A stretch of DNA of 64,000 bases from an uncultured Lachnospiraceae bacterium. GTDB taxonomy: Bacteria > Bacillota > Clostridia > Lachnospirales > Lachnospiraceae. Of this stretch, positions 55,428-63,513 are shown one piece after another (the first letter of the stretch is position 1; the number at the start of each line of letters is the position of its first letter). The notes under the pieces were generated by a model. That model worked only from the letters and a program-made list of their open reading frames with translations, had not been told where the DNA came from and did not search any database. Where the stretch lies: the NCBI GenBank assembly GCA_910578555.1, contig CAJTPS010000001.1, positions 186,001 through 250,000 of the forward strand, read 5' to 3'. The translations under genes were made by a program, and so were the position numbers.

Positions 55428-56612
55428 ATGCTGGCAATTATACACGGAAATATCAAAACCATGGAGGAAAAAGATTACGCCGACGGCTATCTGCAGATCG
55501 AGCATGGCAGGATCGTCTCCATTGGTGACATGGAAGAATGTGATGTGCAGGCACTTCGGGATAACCACGATGTACAGGTACTGGATGCAAAGGGAAACAC
55601 AGTTTTACCCGGCATTATAGAGGCGCACTGCCACATGGGTATCACGGAGGAAAAGAAGGGAATGGAGGGGGATGACTGTAACGAGACGGTAAATCCCATA
55701 ACACCCTACCTGCGGGCTATCGATGCCATTAACCCGATGGATGATGCTTTTCATGACGCACTAAAAGCGGGAATCACGTCGGCGATGATCGGACCTGGGA
55801 GCGCTAATGTGGTAGGCGGACAATTCGCCTTTCTTAAGACGCATGGCAGGTGTATTGATCAGATGATTGTAAAGGCGCCAGCGGCAATGAAGGTGGCGTT
55901 TGGGGAGAACCCGAAGGTGAACTATTCGGGACAGAATACTTCCCCCGCCACCCGCATGGCGATTGCATCCATGCTCAGGCAGGAGCTGACAAAAGCGAGA
56001 GAGTATCAGCGGCATATCAATGAAAATCCGGCGACAGCACCGGATTTTCATTATGAGTGCTGGCTGCCGGTATTAGAGGGCGAGATTCCGCTGAAAGCAC
56101 ATGTGCACAGAGCGGACGATATCCTGACAGCAGTGCGTATTGCTAAGGAGTTTGGACTTAAGATGACTCTGGATCATTGCAGTGAAGGGCATTTGATTAT
56201 AGAGGAGCTTCATGAGGCAGGATTTCCGGCTATCGTTGGTCCGGATATGGCCAGCCGCAATAAGATCGAGGTAGGAAATATGGCTTTTAAGACAGCGGGA
56301 GAACTCAGTAAGAACGGTATTCTGACGGCTATCACTACGGATCATCCCGTGTCTAAAATACAGTTTCTGCCGATTTGCGCAGGACTGGCGGTCAAAGAGG
56401 GCATGTCTATGGAAGAGGGCCTGCGCGCGATCACTATCAATGCCGCAAAGATCTGCGGGGTAGACGAGCGGGTGGGCAGTCTTAAACCGGGCAAAGACGG
56501 GGACGTGGTGATTTATGACGGCAACCCTATGGAAGTGTTCACAAAAACGCTTTGTACGATCGTGGAAGGAAAAATTGTATATTATGATGAAGAATGCGGA
56601 CTTTTGTGGTAG
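55428..56612 (+). CDS. Amidohydrolase-superfamily protein (imidazolonepropionase-like)
   Basis: 394 residues from ATG 55428. The N-terminal beta-sandwich precedes the metal-binding H-x-H (EAHCHMG, H67 and H69). Further ligands are likely in KAHVHRADDI and LDHCSEGH, and TTDHPV gives the final aspartate. The C-terminal strand region VGSLKPGKDGDVVIYDGNPMEVF is typical of HutI/adenine-deaminase relatives. The substrate is unknown; no histidine-degradation genes are nearby. Cytoplasmic. Confidence 0.88.
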   Translation: MLAIIHGNIKTMEEKDYADGYLQIEHGRIVSIGDMEECDVQALRDNHDVQVLDAKGNTVLPGIIEAHCHMGITEEKKGMEGDDCNETVNPITPYLRAIDAINPMDDAFHDALKAGITSAMIGPGSANVVGGQFAFLKTHGRCIDQMIVKAPAAMKVAFGENPKVNYSGQNTSPATRMAIASMLRQELTKAREYQRHINENPATAPDFHYECWLPVLEGEIPLKAHVHRADDILTAVRIAKEFGLKMTLDHCSEGHLIIEELHEAGFPAIVGPDMASRNKIEVGNMAFKTAGELSKNGILTAITTDHPVSKIQFLPICAGLAVKEGMSMEEGLRAITINAAKICGVDERVGSLKPGKDGDVVIYDGNPMEVFTKTLCTIVEGKIVYYDEECGLLW

Positions 56613-56698
56613 AATAATATAGCGTCATTTCGGCACGGAGTTCGACGCGGGCGAAACCGTTACGCCGGACGTATATGACAACGAAAGAGCTGGCATTG

Positions 56699-58294
56699 AT
56701 GAAAAAAAGACATGATAGATCATTAATCTGCATACTGCTTCTGTTATCTTTACTGACGGGCTGCGCATATACGCCGGAACTTACTTTTGATACGCACATA
56801 AAGGGAGACGGCGACAGTGAACTGACGACTCTGGGACTTGAACCAAAATTTGATTATGAAGTTCCCGAGAGTCTTCCGAGTATTCTGGTGGATCAGGTAG
56901 GGTACGACACTTACGGCAATAAGATCGCGGTTTTTCAGGGAGAGGTACTTCCGGATACGTTTGCGGTTATCGATGCGGGAAGCGGTCAGAGCGTATATAC
57001 GGGGCAGATCGAGCAGCGCGGATACGATGAGAATACCGGCGTATATGTCAGTTACGGTGATTTTACAGCACTGCAGACTGCCGGTACATATTATATAGAA
57101 GCAGCGGTTATAGGGCAGTCCTACTCCTTCGGGATAGCGGATAATCCTTATGAGGAGTTGTACAACGTGGCGCTGAAACAGTACTATTTTAATCGCTGCG
57201 GTCTTACCTTGTCTCTGGAGATGGCGGGCGATGCAGCGCATAATGCATGTCATGCCAGAGAGGCGCAGATGAAAGACGAGGCGTCGATCAAGCTGGATGT
57301 ATCGGGCGGCTGGCATGTGGACGGAGCGGCGAACCGGGATGTGGGAACAGGCTGCCGCACGGTCAATCATCTGCTGCTGGCATATGAACTGTATCCGGAA
57401 GTGTTTGGCGATGATGTGGGGATTCCCGAGAGCGGCAATGAGATACCGGATGTGCTGGATGAGGTCAGATATGAGATAGACTGGCTTATGAAAATGCAGG
57501 ATGCCAAGAGCGGAGCGGTATATTCCGCGGTCAGCAGCGTGGACAACGCGGCGCTGGGATATTTGCTTTACATTGAGGGAATCACGATGGATGCGACGAT
57601 TCAGTATGCGGCAACCATGGCGAAATTCAGCTATCTGTATCAGAACTATGACTGGGAGTATGCGAACCGCTGTCTGAAAGCGGCGGACAGGGCTTACCGT
57701 TATGCTGGCAAGTATCTGACGGATGTGTCCCCGGAGGAGTATTTCTATGCGGCAACAGAGTTATACCGTGCTACCGGCAGTTACGGGTATCATAATGTGA
57801 TCAAAAAATATCTGTCGGAAAATCCGGTGAAGGATATGAAGAACGATTTTATTTTCTGGGGAAGCGTAACTTATCTGTCCACGAAACAACGGGTAGATAC
57901 AAGCCTGTGCAGGGATTTGATCAAAGTACTGATGCAGGAGGGCGAGAGAGTATCGTATGCGGCGAAGAACTCTAAGTTCCTGGCGATTATGGATGAGAAA
58001 TCCAGCGGCAGTGCGGAACTGTTAAGAGATATTACGCGGCTCGTGGTGGTGGATCATATCATCACCAACCATGAATATGCCACAGTGCTGGAGAATCATC
58101 TGCACTACATGCTGGGGCGCAACCTGCAGTCCATCAGTTATCTGGATGGCGCCGGAAGCCGCAATTATAAAGAGATTGACGAGAAGCTTGGCATCATGAA
58201 TCAGGTGGAACTGAACGCAGAACTGGTACTGATGATGAGCGCGATCATGGAGGAACTTATACCAGAGGCGCATTCTTCAGATAATTCGCCTTGA
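56699..58294 (+). CDS. GH9-like lipoprotein with altered active site
   Basis: 531 residues from ATG 56699 (an upstream ATG at 56675 is possible). Lipoprotein signal KKRHDRSLICILLLLSLLTGC. Residues ~45-150 form a cellulase N-terminal Ig-like domain (ILVDQVGYDTYGNKIAVF). The rest resembles the GH9 alpha-toroid (ALKQYYFNRCG, SGGWHVDGAANRDV, LYHMLGRN-like HYMLGRNLQSISYL). In active GH9 enzymes the catalytic aspartates are in DAGDxxKY; here that reads VDGAANRD. The acid Glu of NEVAINWNAPLV is aligned with Gln in NQVELNAELV. It may bind rather than cut glucans. The 3' end overlaps plsC by 38 bases on the other strand. Confidence 0.75.
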   Translation: MKKRHDRSLICILLLLSLLTGCAYTPELTFDTHIKGDGDSELTTLGLEPKFDYEVPESLPSILVDQVGYDTYGNKIAVFQGEVLPDTFAVIDAGSGQSVYTGQIEQRGYDENTGVYVSYGDFTALQTAGTYYIEAAVIGQSYSFGIADNPYEELYNVALKQYYFNRCGLTLSLEMAGDAAHNACHAREAQMKDEASIKLDVSGGWHVDGAANRDVGTGCRTVNHLLLAYELYPEVFGDDVGIPESGNEIPDVLDEVRYEIDWLMKMQDAKSGAVYSAVSSVDNAALGYLLYIEGITMDATIQYAATMAKFSYLYQNYDWEYANRCLKAADRAYRYAGKYLTDVSPEEYFYAATELYRATGSYGYHNVIKKYLSENPVKDMKNDFIFWGSVTYLSTKQRVDTSLCRDLIKVLMQEGERVSYAAKNSKFLAIMDEKSSGSAELLRDITRLVVVDHIITNHEYATVLENHLHYMLGRNLQSISYLDGAGSRNYKEIDEKLGIMNQVELNAELVLMMSAIMEELIPEAHSSDNSP

Positions 58295-58991
58295 TCACTT
58301 CCTGTACCATGGCGCTGAGACGGCGTTTATCTTCCTTACTCAGATCCCTTGTATAGATCGGTTTGCCGTATTCGATGACTACGTGCGCTTTCTTGATCTT
58401 AGGCATGTGGTCTTCGAAGATTGCCCCCGCATTATTGATGCTGACAGGTACGATTGGGCAGCCGGATTTTTCGGCAATTTTTAAACTGCCGTCATGAAAT
58501 TCCAGAAACATCTGGTCGGTTTTATTGCGTGTTCCCTCCGGGAAAATGCAGATGGAGATACCGGCTTTGATCTTGTCGATGGCATTCAGAATGGATTTGA
58601 GTCCGGCCTTGATATCGGACCGGTCCAAAAAGATGCAGTGCAGATACTTCATCCATGTGCTTAAGGACGGGTAGCGCAGCATCTCGACTTTGGCCATATA
58701 GCCGGTAGGTCTGGGCACGCGTACATAGGTCAGGAGAATGTCGAAATAGCTTCTGTGATTGCCAACGTACAGTACCGCTTCATCTTTCGGAACGTTTTCT
58801 TCACCAAGTACGGTTACGGAAGTGCCGGAAATCCAGAGTACTACACGAAAAGCCCAGTTGACGATTGCAAGAGAACTGCGGTCCTTGACGTCGGGATTAA
58901 ATTTTCCGATGATAAATTCCGCGAACTGAATCGGCAGACTCACGATCAGAAATATAACAACAAAGAGTGCGACTAGAATTAATCGTATCAT
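58257..58991 (-). CDS. plsC: 1-acyl-sn-glycerol-3-phosphate acyltransferase
   Basis: 244 residues with an N-terminal membrane helix (~2-22). Acyltransferase motif I is NHRSYFD (H79, D84), motif II lies in the FLDRSD region, motif III is FPEGTR (150-155) and motif IV is VPVSI. Adds the second acyl chain to lysophosphatidic acid in phospholipid synthesis. The ribosome site is weak (AGGATGG). Convergent with the GH9-like gene, the two coding regions overlapping by 38 bases. Confidence 0.93.
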   Translation of the reverse strand: MIRLILVALFVVIFLIVSLPIQFAEFIIGKFNPDVKDRSSLAIVNWAFRVVLWISGTSVTVLGEENVPKDEAVLYVGNHRSYFDILLTYVRVPRPTGYMAKVEMLRYPSLSTWMKYLHCIFLDRSDIKAGLKSILNAIDKIKAGISICIFPEGTRNKTDQMFLEFHDGSLKIAEKSGCPIVPVSINNAGAIFEDHMPKIKKAHVVIEYGKPIYTRDLSKEDKRRLSAMVQEVIKANYLKNAPLV

Positions 58992-59021
58992 ATTTTCGTA
59001 ACCATCCTGTATATTTTCTTT

Positions 59022-59138
59022 CGGTTATACCGAGTTTGCGATGCAAACTCGTAAAGTTAATTTGCGGAGCAAATATGAATCCTTCCGGTTATACCGAGTT
59101 TGCGATGCAAACTCGTAAAGTTAATTTGCGGAGCAAAT
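59022..59138. repeat. Two 53-bp palindromic repeats (REP-like)
   Basis: Units at 59022-59074 and 59086-59138, 64 bp apart and identical by eye. Each contains GAGTTTGC-GAT-GCAAACTC (8-bp stem, 3-base loop) and ATTTGC-GGA-GCAAAT (6-bp stem). It lies between the divergent plsC and PrcB-like genes. Confidence 0.85.
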
Positions 59139-59256
59139 TTACTTTTATTATATAAGCTGATGTTTCAATAATCAATAGAAATCTATTAACAGGAATAGAC
59201 TCAAACTTTTCATAATAAATTAGTTAATAAGAGTTTATGGTCGGAGTAGAAAATGT

Positions 59257-59685
59257 ATGAACAGATTATATGAATATCAGAAGAGACTGCTTAGTGTTTG
59301 TCTGGTCTGCCTTATGTGCATGGGGGTGTTTGCATGCGGAAAGCAGCAGAATACAATGGAAAAGATCAAAGATCTGGAATGTACGGTGATTCCGGAGGAT
59401 AACCTTCCGGAAGAGTTGTTTAATATGATCGAGCAAAAGAAGAAGGATGCGTTTAAAATCACCTTTGAGGATAAAGGTTTTCTTTATATCTGCGTGGGAT
59501 ACGGGACACAGATGACAGGCGGCTACAGCATCGCAGTAAACGACCTGTATGAAACGACGAATGCGATCTACGTGGACACGAATCTGATCGGTCCTGCGCC
59601 CGAGGAGAAAGGAAATGCGGTTGAAAGCTATCCCTACATAGTGATCAAGATAGAGTTTATTGATAAGCCGGTTGTGTTTGATTAA
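59257..59685 (+). CDS. PrcB-domain lipoprotein
   Basis: 142 residues. Signal peptide SVCLVCLMCMGVFAC with a lipobox-like cysteine at ~27. The C-terminal ~90 residues match the PrcB C-terminal domain pattern (YICVGYGTQMTGGYSIAVNDLYETTNAIYVDTNLIGP split over several strands, ending SYPYIVIKIEFIDKPVVF). This small beta-domain was described in the protease-complex protein PrcB and occurs widely as an exported module. 34 bp before the dihydroorotase gene. Function unknown. Confidence 0.78.
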   Translation: MNRLYEYQKRLLSVCLVCLMCMGVFACGKQQNTMEKIKDLECTVIPEDNLPEELFNMIEQKKKDAFKITFEDKGFLYICVGYGTQMTGGYSIAVNDLYETTNAIYVDTNLIGPAPEEKGNAVESYPYIVIKIEFIDKPVVFD

Positions 59686-59719
59686 AATATAATACGAAAC
59701 CGAATGGAAAGGCACAAGC

Positions 59720-61072
59720 ATGATATATTTAAAAAACGGATATATGATCGACCCCGCATCGGGGACGGAAGGGTACAGGGATATTCTGATGAAAGGGGAT
59801 AAGATTGTCCGCATAGCGCCGCGGGGAGCCATGGAGAAAGAAATCGGGCTTATGCAGAGCGGGGCGGCGGGACCTGAGGATCGGAATGTGGATACTGCTG
59901 ATGGGAAGATAGAGTCTGGTGGAGAAGCAGTCAAAACTATTGACTTATATGGTCAGTGCGTTGCGCCGGGGCTTGTGGATGTGCATGTGCATTTCAGAGA
60001 CCCCGGTTTCACCTACAAAGAAGATATTGAGACAGGTGCCCGGGCGGCGGCACGGGGCGGATTCACATCGGTGGTGCTGATGGCGAATACGAAGCCTGCC
60101 GTGGATAATCCGGAGACGCTTGCATATGTGTTGAACAAGGGCAGAGAGACCGGGATTCATATCCACACATGCGCCAATGTGACCAAAGGGCTTCAGGGCA
60201 AAGAACTGACGGATATGGAGACTTTGAGCAAGCTGGGTGCTGCGGGATTCACGGACGATGGCATACCGCTTATGGATGAGGAACTGCTGCGTGCTGCGCT
60301 GCACGCGGCGGCAAAGTGCGGGAAGCCGGTCAGTCTTCATGAGGAAAATCCGTCACTGATTGCCAACAATGGCATCAATGCCGGGAAGGCGGCTGAACAT
60401 TACGGGATAGGCGGTTCTCCCAGAGAGGCGGAAATCTCTATGGTAGAACGGGATCTGCGGATTGCCGTGGAGGCGGAAGCCGATCTGTCCATTCAGCATA
60501 TCAGCACGAAGGAAGCGGTCGATCTGGTGCGGCAGGCTAAGAAAAAGAGCAGTCATATCTATGCGGAGGCAGCGCCCCATCATTTTACACTGACGGATGA
60601 AGCCGTGATTAAACACGGCACGCTGGCGAAGATGAATCCGCCGCTCAGAGAGGAGGCGGACCGCCTTGCAGTCATAGAAGGATTAAAGGACGGCACGATC
60701 GACATGATCGCCACGGATCATGCACCCCACAGTGCGGAGGAGAAAGCGAAACCGCTCACGGAAGCGCCCAGCGGCATTATCGGGCTGGAGACGGCATTAT
60801 CGCTGGGAATCCGGGAACTGGTGAACAAAGGATATCTGTCCATGCCGGAACTGATTGATAGAATGAGTTGTGCGCCTGCGAAGCTGTATCATCTGGACGC
60901 TGGTTATCTGGCGGAGGGCGGTCCGGCCGATCTGGTAATATTTGATCCGGCGCAGGAGTGGAAGGTGGAAAGTTTTGTATCAAAAGCGGCGAATTCTCCT
61001 TTTACCGGAGAGAATCTGCCGGGCGTTGTTCATTATACGATCTGCGGTGGAAAGGTGGTATATACAGGGTAG
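59720..61072 (+). CDS. pyrC: Dihydroorotase
   Basis: 450 residues. Interconverts carbamoyl-aspartate and dihydroorotate in pyrimidine synthesis. Metal site HVHFRDPG (H89 and H91), further ligands in SLHEEN and IQHIST, and the catalytic aspartate D333 in ATDHAPH. The substrate segment MANTKPAVDNP is present. A ~30-residue insert (about residues 38-70, GAMEKEIGLMQSGAAGPEDR...) lies in the N-terminal beta domain and is not usual for class I enzymes. Ribosome site AATGGAAAGG. No other pyr genes are in the window. Confidence 0.95.
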   Translation: MIYLKNGYMIDPASGTEGYRDILMKGDKIVRIAPRGAMEKEIGLMQSGAAGPEDRNVDTADGKIESGGEAVKTIDLYGQCVAPGLVDVHVHFRDPGFTYKEDIETGARAAARGGFTSVVLMANTKPAVDNPETLAYVLNKGRETGIHIHTCANVTKGLQGKELTDMETLSKLGAAGFTDDGIPLMDEELLRAALHAAAKCGKPVSLHEENPSLIANNGINAGKAAEHYGIGGSPREAEISMVERDLRIAVEAEADLSIQHISTKEAVDLVRQAKKKSSHIYAEAAPHHFTLTDEAVIKHGTLAKMNPPLREEADRLAVIEGLKDGTIDMIATDHAPHSAEEKAKPLTEAPSGIIGLETALSLGIRELVNKGYLSMPELIDRMSCAPAKLYHLDAGYLAEGGPADLVIFDPAQEWKVESFVSKAANSPFTGENLPGVVHYTICGGKVVYTG

Positions 61073-61130
61073 AGAAGCCGATGAAAATGCCGGACACGGA
61101 TCGGAAAAAGAGGTCCGGCAACAAAAAAAG

Positions 61131-61160
61131 CGCCATTTGTGCATAGAAAGGCAAATGGCG
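61131..61160. terminator. Terminator between pyrC and the flavin-binding gene
   Basis: CGCCATTTG and CAAATGGCG form a 9-bp stem. The A7 run on its left gives a strong T tract for leftward transcription from the flavin gene; the rightward side is weaker. A GCCGGAC/GTCCGGC stem lies just to the left. Confidence 0.75.
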
Positions 61161-61200
61161 TCTTCTGGTGTAGATGAGAAATAAGATGATCAATGCGGGA

Positions 61201-61632
61201 TCAAAGCTCGTCAACGGGCATTGTCACATTGCTCAGTCCATAGTAGTAATTGACAGTCTCGGCGGTAAATTTATAGACACAGTAATCCTCGTCATCCACG
61301 CCCTGGGGATAATACATTTCGTCTCCGTCCCTCCATAGAAATGCCTTCGTGTCGTGATCGGTGCACACTTCCATGGTTCCGGTAAACAGGGCACCCTTAT
61401 ACTGATCTTTTGTATCATCCACATAGTATACGGAAGCCTTGGGATTTTTAAGAAACTGTCCTACCCGCCTGGAGCTGGTGTTGGTGGAAAAATAATGTGT
61501 TTTCATACTCTCATGTTCGACTACGAGCATTCCCTTGATCTGGGGAAAGCCTTCCTCATTGACAGAAGCCACATAGGCAACCTGTGCATTTTCGCGGAGT
61601 GCGCGTATCCCTGATTTTATTGCGTTATTCAT
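61201..61632 (-). CDS. Pyridoxamine 5'-phosphate oxidase-family (FMN-binding) protein
   Basis: 143 residues from ATG 61632 (GGAGG upstream). Split-barrel flavin-binding fold: VAYVASVNEEGFPQIKGMLV, TSSRRVGQFLKNPKASVYYVDD and GTMEVCTDHDTKAFLW. Such small proteins bind FMN or F420-like cofactors; the reaction is unknown. The start overlaps the end of the marR-type gene by 8 bases, so it is cotranslated and probably under control of that regulator. Confidence 0.87.
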   Translation of the reverse strand: MNNAIKSGIRALRENAQVAYVASVNEEGFPQIKGMLVVEHESMKTHYFSTNTSSRRVGQFLKNPKASVYYVDDTKDQYKGALFTGTMEVCTDHDTKAFLWRDGDEMYYPQGVDDEDYCVYKFTAETVNYYYGLSNVTMPVDEL

Positions 61633-62092
61633 GATAACCTCCATTCCTGATCTGATTTTCCCGTTCTGTAAGATTTTCAAGCACCTTCCCAAGGCCTGCT
61701 TCCAAAGTGAGTATCTCTTCATCGCTAAATCCTTTATAAAAAATCTGATTCATTTCTTCGGACACCTGTTCATACCGGTCACGAAACTGTCTGGCGGTAT
61801 CTGTCAGCCGGATTCTGACGGTTCTGCGGTCGGCAGGAGAACAGACCCGTTCGACCAGCGCCTGTTTCTCCATGCGGTCGAGCATACTTGTCAGAGTCGT
61901 TTTGGCAAGTCCGGTTTTCCTGGCAAGCTCGCTGATCGGAATGTCGTCTTCTGCCCACAGGACAAACAGGATTCTGCCCTGTGCGCCGTTGAACCCGCTG
62001 ATATTGTGCTTCGCCAGCAGTTTTTCAAAAATTCTGCCCTGAAGCTGTTTGATCTTTGTGATAAGAAAACCACCGTTTGTATTGCAGGCCAT
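61625..62092 (-). CDS. MarR-family transcriptional regulator
   Basis: 155 residues from ATG 62092 (AGGAGGTGATC upstream; the longer frame to 62185 lacks a site). Winged helix with ISELARKTGLAKTTLTSMLDRMEKQALVERV, then the wing SPADRRTVRIRLTD, and dimerisation helices at both ends. Coupled to the flavin-binding protein downstream. Palindromes at 62165-62194 are likely operators for autorepression; the ligand is unknown. Confidence 0.93.
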   Translation of the reverse strand: MACNTNGGFLITKIKQLQGRIFEKLLAKHNISGFNGAQGRILFVLWAEDDIPISELARKTGLAKTTLTSMLDRMEKQALVERVCSPADRRTVRIRLTDTARQFRDRYEQVSEEMNQIFYKGFSDEEILTLEAGLGKVLENLTERENQIRNGGYHE

Positions 62093-62164
62093 ATGATCAC
62101 CTCCTGGCGATATCAGTCTGCAGACCTTTTCCGGAAAAGGGTGCTTTGTTTTCAGATATCTGTA

Positions 62165-62194
62165 TACTATATAGAATAGTACCATATAGTACTA
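62165..62194. promoter_or_regulatory. Candidate MarR operator palindromes
   Basis: TAGTAC (62177-62182) and GTACTA (62189-62194) form one inverted repeat with a 6-bp spacer. An overlapping TACTAT/ATAGTA pair (62165-62170 and about 62176-62181) forms another. They lie ~75 bp upstream of the marR-type start. Confidence 0.5.
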
Positions 62195-62223
62195 AAGTCA
62201 AGAAAAATATTATAAGAATGCTA

Positions 62224-62251
62224 TAAGGGTTTATCAGGAACAAGCCGATAT
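62224..62251 (+). promoter_or_regulatory. Sigma-28 (SigD)-type flagellin promoter
   Basis: TAAG (62224-62227) and GCCGATAT (62244-62251) with a 16-base spacer, close to the TAAA-N15-GCCGATAA consensus. It precedes the first flagellin; no equivalent was seen ahead of the second. Confidence 0.8.
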
Positions 62252-62313
62252 ATAAATAACAGTATCTATACTTATTCGGACGCAGGGAAGCGGTACGAAA
62301 GGAAAGGAAGCCT

Positions 62314-63446
62314 ATGGTTATCAAACACAATCTGACAGCGATGAATGCAAATCGCATGTTCAATTTGACAAACGCAAGTCAGGCAAAATCTACGGAAAAA
62401 TTGTCCTCAGGATATAAGATCAACCGCGCCTCAGACGACGCGGCAGGTTTATCTATATCAGAGAAAATGCGTCGGCAGGTAAGAGGGCTTACGCAGGCAT
62501 CTGCCAATGCGGCGGACGGCATCTCCTGTGTGCAGACGGCGCATTGAATGAAGTTCATGACATGCTGCAGCGAATGGGCGAACTGGCCGTCAAAGGGGCG
62601 AACGGCACACTGACTTCTGTAGACAGGGATTATATCAAGATGGAAGTCAGACAGTTGATGAGCGAAATTGACCGGATACAGTCCACCACGACTTTTAATG
62701 AGCAAAAGCTGCTGGACGGTTCTTTTTCGAATAAAGGACTGCAGGTAGGGGCGGAATCCGGACAGCATATCGGCATCACGATCCGCAATATGTGCACGAA
62801 CGATCTGATTGCCAGTGCGCTTGCCAAAGGAATTTTTTTTCAGACGAATAATGACAGTGAGGTATGTAACAACATAGACAATCCGAACCCGTCACACGCG
62901 GGTTATCCGCAAGGAGTGGTTGCTTATTGGGTACCGAACAAAAGTACTTATGCAAAGCAGCAATACTGGGATAAGAGCATGGTGCAGCCATGGGGATCAC
63001 CGGGGCATTCGCACCTTCTGGGAGCGGAGGATCTGACAATCTTTCACAGTTTTTCCTATAGTGCGATTACGGATGAAAATGTGAAAGACAAACTGACAAC
63101 AGATTATATGCTGGGAACTACGGGCGGGACCGAGGAAGCGCTGTCTGAGAAGACTGCGGATGTTCGCTATTTCCAGGCGCTGAACGCTTTTGCCAAGAGT
63201 GCGATCTTCGACGTGTCAGAGGTGCGTTCCGATCTGGGGGCTATACAAAACCGGCTGGAGCATACGATCAGTAATCTGGATAATATTATTGAGAACACCA
63301 CGGCAGCAGAGTCCGCCGTCAGGGACACGGATATTGCGACTGAGATGGTGCGCTATGCCAACAACAATATTCTTGCACAGGCAGGACAATCCATGCTTGC
63401 GCAGGCGAACCAGAGCAATCAGGGAGCACTGTCGTTGTTACAGTAG
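62314..63446 (+). pseudogene. Flagellin gene broken by a 7-bp deletion
   Basis: The N-terminal D0/D1 sequence (MVIKHNLTAMNANRMFNLTN, SSGYKINRASDDAAGLSISEKM) reads to VQTAH and stops at 62545-62547. The remainder resumes in another frame from ~62544 (NEVHDMLQRMGELAVKGANG) and continues through a ~150-residue variable centre to a normal flagellin C terminus (SAVRDTDIATEMVRYANNNI, QSMLAQANQSNQGALSLLQ). The intact neighbour at 63514 has QTAEGALNEV at this place; the broken copy lacks 7 bases there. Apart from this lesion the gene is well preserved, with a ribosome site and a sigma-28 promoter, so the event is probably recent or reversible. Confidence 0.85.
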
Positions 63447-63513
63447 GATTAAGAAAATCCAGAATACTGCTTAGGACGGATGCAGGGAAGCGTTACGAAA
63501 GGAAGGGAAGCCT

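Noticed and set aside
55416..56612. Histidine degradation (hutI) call
   Set aside because: The fold matches, but no hut genes are nearby and the HxH context is EAHCHMG; kept as a generic amidohydrolase.
61631..62179. 182-residue plus-strand ORF opposite the marR-type gene
   Set aside because: Exact antisense of a clear MarR regulator; no ribosome site of note.
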